The notes beneath the pieces are model-generated. The model was not told where the DNA came from, made no database searches, and worked only from the letters and a program-made list of their open reading frames with translations. The position numbers and the translations under genes are program-made. 7,789 bases of DNA from Defluviitaleaceae bacterium (lineage in GTDB: Bacteria > Bacillota > Clostridia > Lachnospirales > WRAX01): positions 1 to 7,789 of the forward strand of contig WRBU01000040.1 of the NCBI GenBank assembly GCA_009784355.1. The letters are read 5' to 3'. Position 1 is the first letter of the stretch. Each line of letters begins with the position of its first letter. This document shows, piece after piece, positions 5,733 to 7,789 of the stretch.

Positions 5733-6979
5733 TGTTTGGCGTATTTTCAAATGCTTGGAAAATTAAAGATATTCGCAACAAGCTGCTGTACATTTTGATG
5801 GTGCTGCTGATATTTAGGATTGGCTCTGTAATTCCTGTTCCTGGAATTGATATGGGGATAATGCGAGGCGACTTTGGCGGCGGCGGCGGTATGCTTGCTA
5901 TGCTTGTTGGCGGCGAGTGGGGAACTATATTCACTATGGGTATAGGTCCATACATCACTGCATCCATTATAATGCAGCTTCTTACTGTTGCTGTACCGAA
6001 GCTAGAGCAACTTAAAAAGGATGGCGCAGAAGGCCGCAAAAAAATTAACCAAATAACCCGTATTCTTGCTGTAGCTATGGCTGCTTTGCAGGCTTTTGGT
6101 ATGACTTTTGCTTGGCGTGATGCTTTTTCACATTGGAATATTTATATTCATTTTGTTGCGGCATTAACTATGATAGCGGGAACAATGTTCATTATGTGGC
6201 TCTCTGAGCTTCTAACCGAAAAAGGTTTGGGCAACGGTGCTTCTTTCATTATTTTTGCAAACATTCTTTCAGCGTTGCCAGGCGGCGTTTTGATGCTATA
6301 CGATGCGTCAATAGGTACAATTTGGAATGCAGTAGCTGTTATCGTTATACTCGTTTTGTTCGTTGTAATTGTTGGTTTTACAGCATTAATAGGCGAAGGA
6401 CAAAGAAAATTACCTGTGCAGTATTCCAAAAAAATGGTGGGTCGCCAAATGTATGGCGGACAATCCAGCTTTATACCAATTAAGGTAAACCTTGCCGGTG
6501 TACTGCCTATCATTTTTGCAATGAGCATTTTAGGCTTTCCGGAAATGCTTGGTAATTTCTTTCCAAATGTAGACTGGTTAGCTAGAGCGTCTGAAATTCT
6601 TGCAGTTTCTAGCCCAATCGGCGCACCAATTTATATTATTTTAATATTTGCCTTTACGTTTTTCTATGCTTCGTTTTCCATTAATCCAGTGGAAATGGCG
6701 GAAAATTTGAAGAAAAATGGCGGATTTATACCTGGTATACGCCCAGGTAAACCAACGAGTGAGTTTATACAGCGCACGGTTAGCCGTATGAGCTGGGTCG
6801 GTGCAACTGCATATGCTATGGTAGCCATAGCCCCTATTGTTATGGAATGGATATTTAGAATCCCAATTGGCTTTGGCGGTACAACTATAATCATCGTTGT
6901 AGGTGTTGCACTGGAAATCGTTAAAAAGCTAGAATCGCAGCTTTTGATGCGTAACTACAAAGGATTTTTATCGCAGTAA
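5732..6979 (+). CDS. secY: Preprotein translocase subunit SecY
   Basis: SecY forms the membrane channel that, with SecE and SecG, exports proteins driven by SecA or inserts membrane proteins from the ribosome. The product is 415 residues, slightly short for the family (about 430), with ten hydrophobic segments expected. Clear landmarks are the first helix with FRIGSVIPVPGID (28-40), GIGPYITASIIMQLL (70-84), WLSELLTEKGLGNGASFIIF (156-175), EGQRKLPVQYSKKMVGRQ in the cytosolic C4 loop (222-239), and NLKKNGGFIPGIRPGKPT in the C5 loop (325-342). Arg337 in that loop matches the arginine important for SecA action. It ends ESQLLMRNYKGFL. A run of five glycines (49-53) lies in the plug region. The ATG overlaps the rplO stop by one base, with AGAGGTGA at 5720-5727 as ribosome binding site. 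Coupling to L15 is likely. Confidence 0.98.
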   Translation: MFGVFSNAWKIKDIRNKLLYILMVLLIFRIGSVIPVPGIDMGIMRGDFGGGGGMLAMLVGGEWGTIFTMGIGPYITASIIMQLLTVAVPKLEQLKKDGAEGRKKINQITRILAVAMAALQAFGMTFAWRDAFSHWNIYIHFVAALTMIAGTMFIMWLSELLTEKGLGNGASFIIFANILSALPGGVLMLYDASIGTIWNAVAVIVILVLFVVIVGFTALIGEGQRKLPVQYSKKMVGRQMYGGQSSFIPIKVNLAGVLPIIFAMSILGFPEMLGNFFPNVDWLARASEILAVSSPIGAPIYIILIFAFTFFYASFSINPVEMAENLKKNGGFIPGIRPGKPTSEFIQRTVSRMSWVGATAYAMVAIAPIVMEWIFRIPIGFGGTTIIIVVGVALEIVKKLESQLLMRNYKGFLSQ

Positions 6980-6981
6980 TG

Positions 6982-7032
6982 CTAATTCCAATTTAATACA
7001 TGGAAAGCAGTCCATGATTTTTAATGGGATAG
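6982..7032 (+). other. Imperfect hairpin after secY, possible weak terminator
   Basis: Directly after the secY stop, CATGGA (6999-7004) pairs with TCCATG (7011-7016) around AAGCAG, followed by ATTTTTAAT (7017-7025). This has the form of an intrinsic terminator, but the stem is only six pairs, three of them G-C. The arms can be extended imperfectly: TTCC 6986-6989 with GGGA 7026-7029, and CTA 6982-6984 with TAG 7030-7032. That would bury the T-run in the stem and argues against termination. The rest of the 120-base gap holds the second GTAGGGG-type hairpin. If termination occurs, it would be partial, since adk has no clear promoter of its own here. Confidence 0.35.
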
Positions 7033-7051
7033 TATAACCAATGAAACCCGA

Positions 7052-7084
7052 ACGGGACGCCCCACAAAGGCGGCGTCCCCTACA
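7052..7084 (-). repeat. GTAGGGG-type hairpin repeat, copy B (secY-adk gap)
   Basis: Read on the minus strand, this begins TGTAGGGG (complement of 7077-7084), contains TGTGGGG (complement of 7060-7066) and ends CCCGT (complement of 7052-7056). These three blocks appear in the same order in the copy at 2860-2909. GGGACGCC (7054-7061) and GGCGTCCC (7072-7079) form a perfect eight-pair stem. Two more C-G pairs (7062-7063 with 7069-7070) can close a five-base loop if C7071 is bulged. The adjacent CCCGAACGGG (7047-7056) is a small palindrome sharing the stem's left side. The stem is far more GC-rich than its surroundings. It ends 20 bases before the adk start and no T-run follows on the + strand. 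Confidence 0.6.
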
Positions 7085-7099
7085 TGAGTGAGGGATATT

Positions 7100-7759
7100 A
7101 TGAGATTGGTAATTTTAGGACCTTCAGGTGCTGGCAAAGGCACACAAGCAAAGGCTTTGATAGAGCATTTTAACCTTAAGCATATTTCCACAGGTGACGT
7201 TTTGAGGGAGGAAGTAAAAAAGGACAATGTGCTGTCACGTGCCGTAAAAAGACTTATGGACAGAGGCGACCTCGTTCCTGACGAGTTAATGCTGTCTGTT
7301 GTCGAGGGCATTTTGTCTGAAGAAGATAATTTTATTTTGGATGGTTTTCCACGTACCTTCTCACAGACCTTGGCTTTGGATGCCATCTGCAACCGCATTG
7401 CTGCCCCAATTGAAGTAGCAATCAGTATAAGTTGCCCAGACGACGAAATTATTCAACGTATTACAGGGCGTACTGTTTGCCCAAAATGTACAGAGATGTT
7501 CCACACAGTCTTTTTGCCTCCTAAAAAGCATGGCATTTGCGACAAGTGCGGCACTGAGCTATATCAACGTCCTGATGACACAATGGAAACAGTAAAACGC
7601 CGTTTGCAGCTATTCCACGACCTAACAGACCCTATTATCGACTTCTATCGCCGTAAAGGTATATTGATAAGTATTAACGGCAAAGGCGATATAGGCGAGA
7701 TTACACAACAACTCATAAAGCAGTTGGAAGAGAAGTTTGGTCATGGGAATAATAGTTAA
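7100..7759 (+). CDS. adk: Adenylate kinase (zinc-lid form)
   Basis: Adenylate kinase converts ATP and AMP to two ADP in the cytosol and sets the adenine nucleotide balance. The product is 219 residues, the long form. The P-loop is GPSGAGKGTQ (7-16), with Lys13 for phosphate binding. The AMP site includes ISTGDVLR (29-36), DLVPDE (57-62) and DGFPRT (81-86). R120 and R124 lie in QRITGR. The lid carries C127-x2-C130 and C147-x2-C150, the four-cysteine zinc site common in Gram-positive enzymes. The conserved P-loop proline at position 9 (usual GxPGxGKGT) is Ser, with Pro at 8. The ATG at 7100 is chosen over an in-frame GTG at 7088, which lacks any ribosome binding site; the ATG has only a weak GAGGG (7090-7094). 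The gene overlaps map by 17 bases. Confidence 0.97.
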   Translation: MRLVILGPSGAGKGTQAKALIEHFNLKHISTGDVLREEVKKDNVLSRAVKRLMDRGDLVPDELMLSVVEGILSEEDNFILDGFPRTFSQTLALDAICNRIAAPIEVAISISCPDDEIIQRITGRTVCPKCTEMFHTVFLPPKKHGICDKCGTELYQRPDDTMETVKRRLQLFHDLTDPIIDFYRRKGILISINGKGDIGEITQQLIKQLEEKFGHGNNS

Positions 7760-7789
7760 AAATGCAAAGCAAATAGAAAAAATGCGTGA
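7743..7789 (+). CDS. map: Methionine aminopeptidase, type I, first codons (3' end outside window)
   Basis: Only the first 15 complete codons are present: MGIIVKNAKQIEKMR. This matches the N-terminus of bacterial type I methionine aminopeptidase (compare MIIIKSPREIEKMREAG), the metal-dependent enzyme that removes the initiator methionine from nascent proteins. Its position right after adk, as in Bacillus and many Clostridia, supports the call. The ATG at 7743 lies inside adk in another frame, giving a 17-base overlap, and GGAAGAG at 7726-7732 is a moderate ribosome binding site ten bases upstream. The metal ligands lie outside the window, so activity cannot be judged. Confidence 0.85.
   Translation, partial: MGIIVKNAKQIEKMR

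Noticed and set aside
7033..7038. TATAAC as a -10 box of an adk promoter.
   Set aside because: No -35-like hexamer stands 16-18 bases upstream, and the site lies next to hairpin sequence.

Overview
This window is the middle of a bacterial S10-spc ribosomal protein cluster, read entirely on the + strand. The order is rpsC (3' end only), rplP, rpmC, rpsQ, rplN, rplX, rplE, rpsN, rpsH, rplF, rplR, rpsE, rpmD, rplO, secY, adk and the first codons of map. The organism is most likely a low-GC Bacillota, probably a Clostridia member. The reasons are the AT-rich sequence, strong GGAGG ribosome binding sites, five non-ATG starts out of sixteen (GTG for rpmC, rpsQ, rplE and rpmD; TTG for rpsN), the short four-cysteine (zinc) form of S14, a four-cysteine lid in adenylate kinase, and the secY-adk-map order. 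No gene is broken. The two edge genes are cut only by the window.

Layout: positions 1-2056 hold the end of the S10-type part (S3, L16, L29, S17) and L14-L24. Positions 2112-5732 hold L5, S14, S8, L6, L18, S5, L30 and L15. Positions 5732-6979 encode the translocon channel SecY. Positions 7100-7789 hold adenylate kinase and the start of methionine aminopeptidase. The ribosomal proteins build both subunits. SecY exports or inserts nascent proteins, Adk balances adenine nucleotides, and Map trims N-terminal methionine, so the cluster links ribosome synthesis to protein export, energy charge and protein maturation.

The genes are orthodox; the gaps between them are not. Most junctions are tight, several with the stop codon built into the next Shine-Dalgarno site, but some gaps carry extra structured DNA. 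(1) A roughly 162-bp imperfect palindrome lies between rpsH and rplF (3351-3512), flanked by TAAA on both sides, and looks like a small non-coding mobile element. (2) Two related GTAGGGG...CCCGT hairpin elements sit in opposite orientations between rpsN and rpsH and between secY and adk. (3) Smaller hairpins lie before rplE, before rplO and after secY, and could be regulatory or RNA-processing sites. No rRNA, tRNA, CRISPR array, complete insertion sequence or convincing promoter was found. No gene-free stretch exceeds 300 bases; the longest is 215. I found no clear evidence of an undescribed multi-gene system here.
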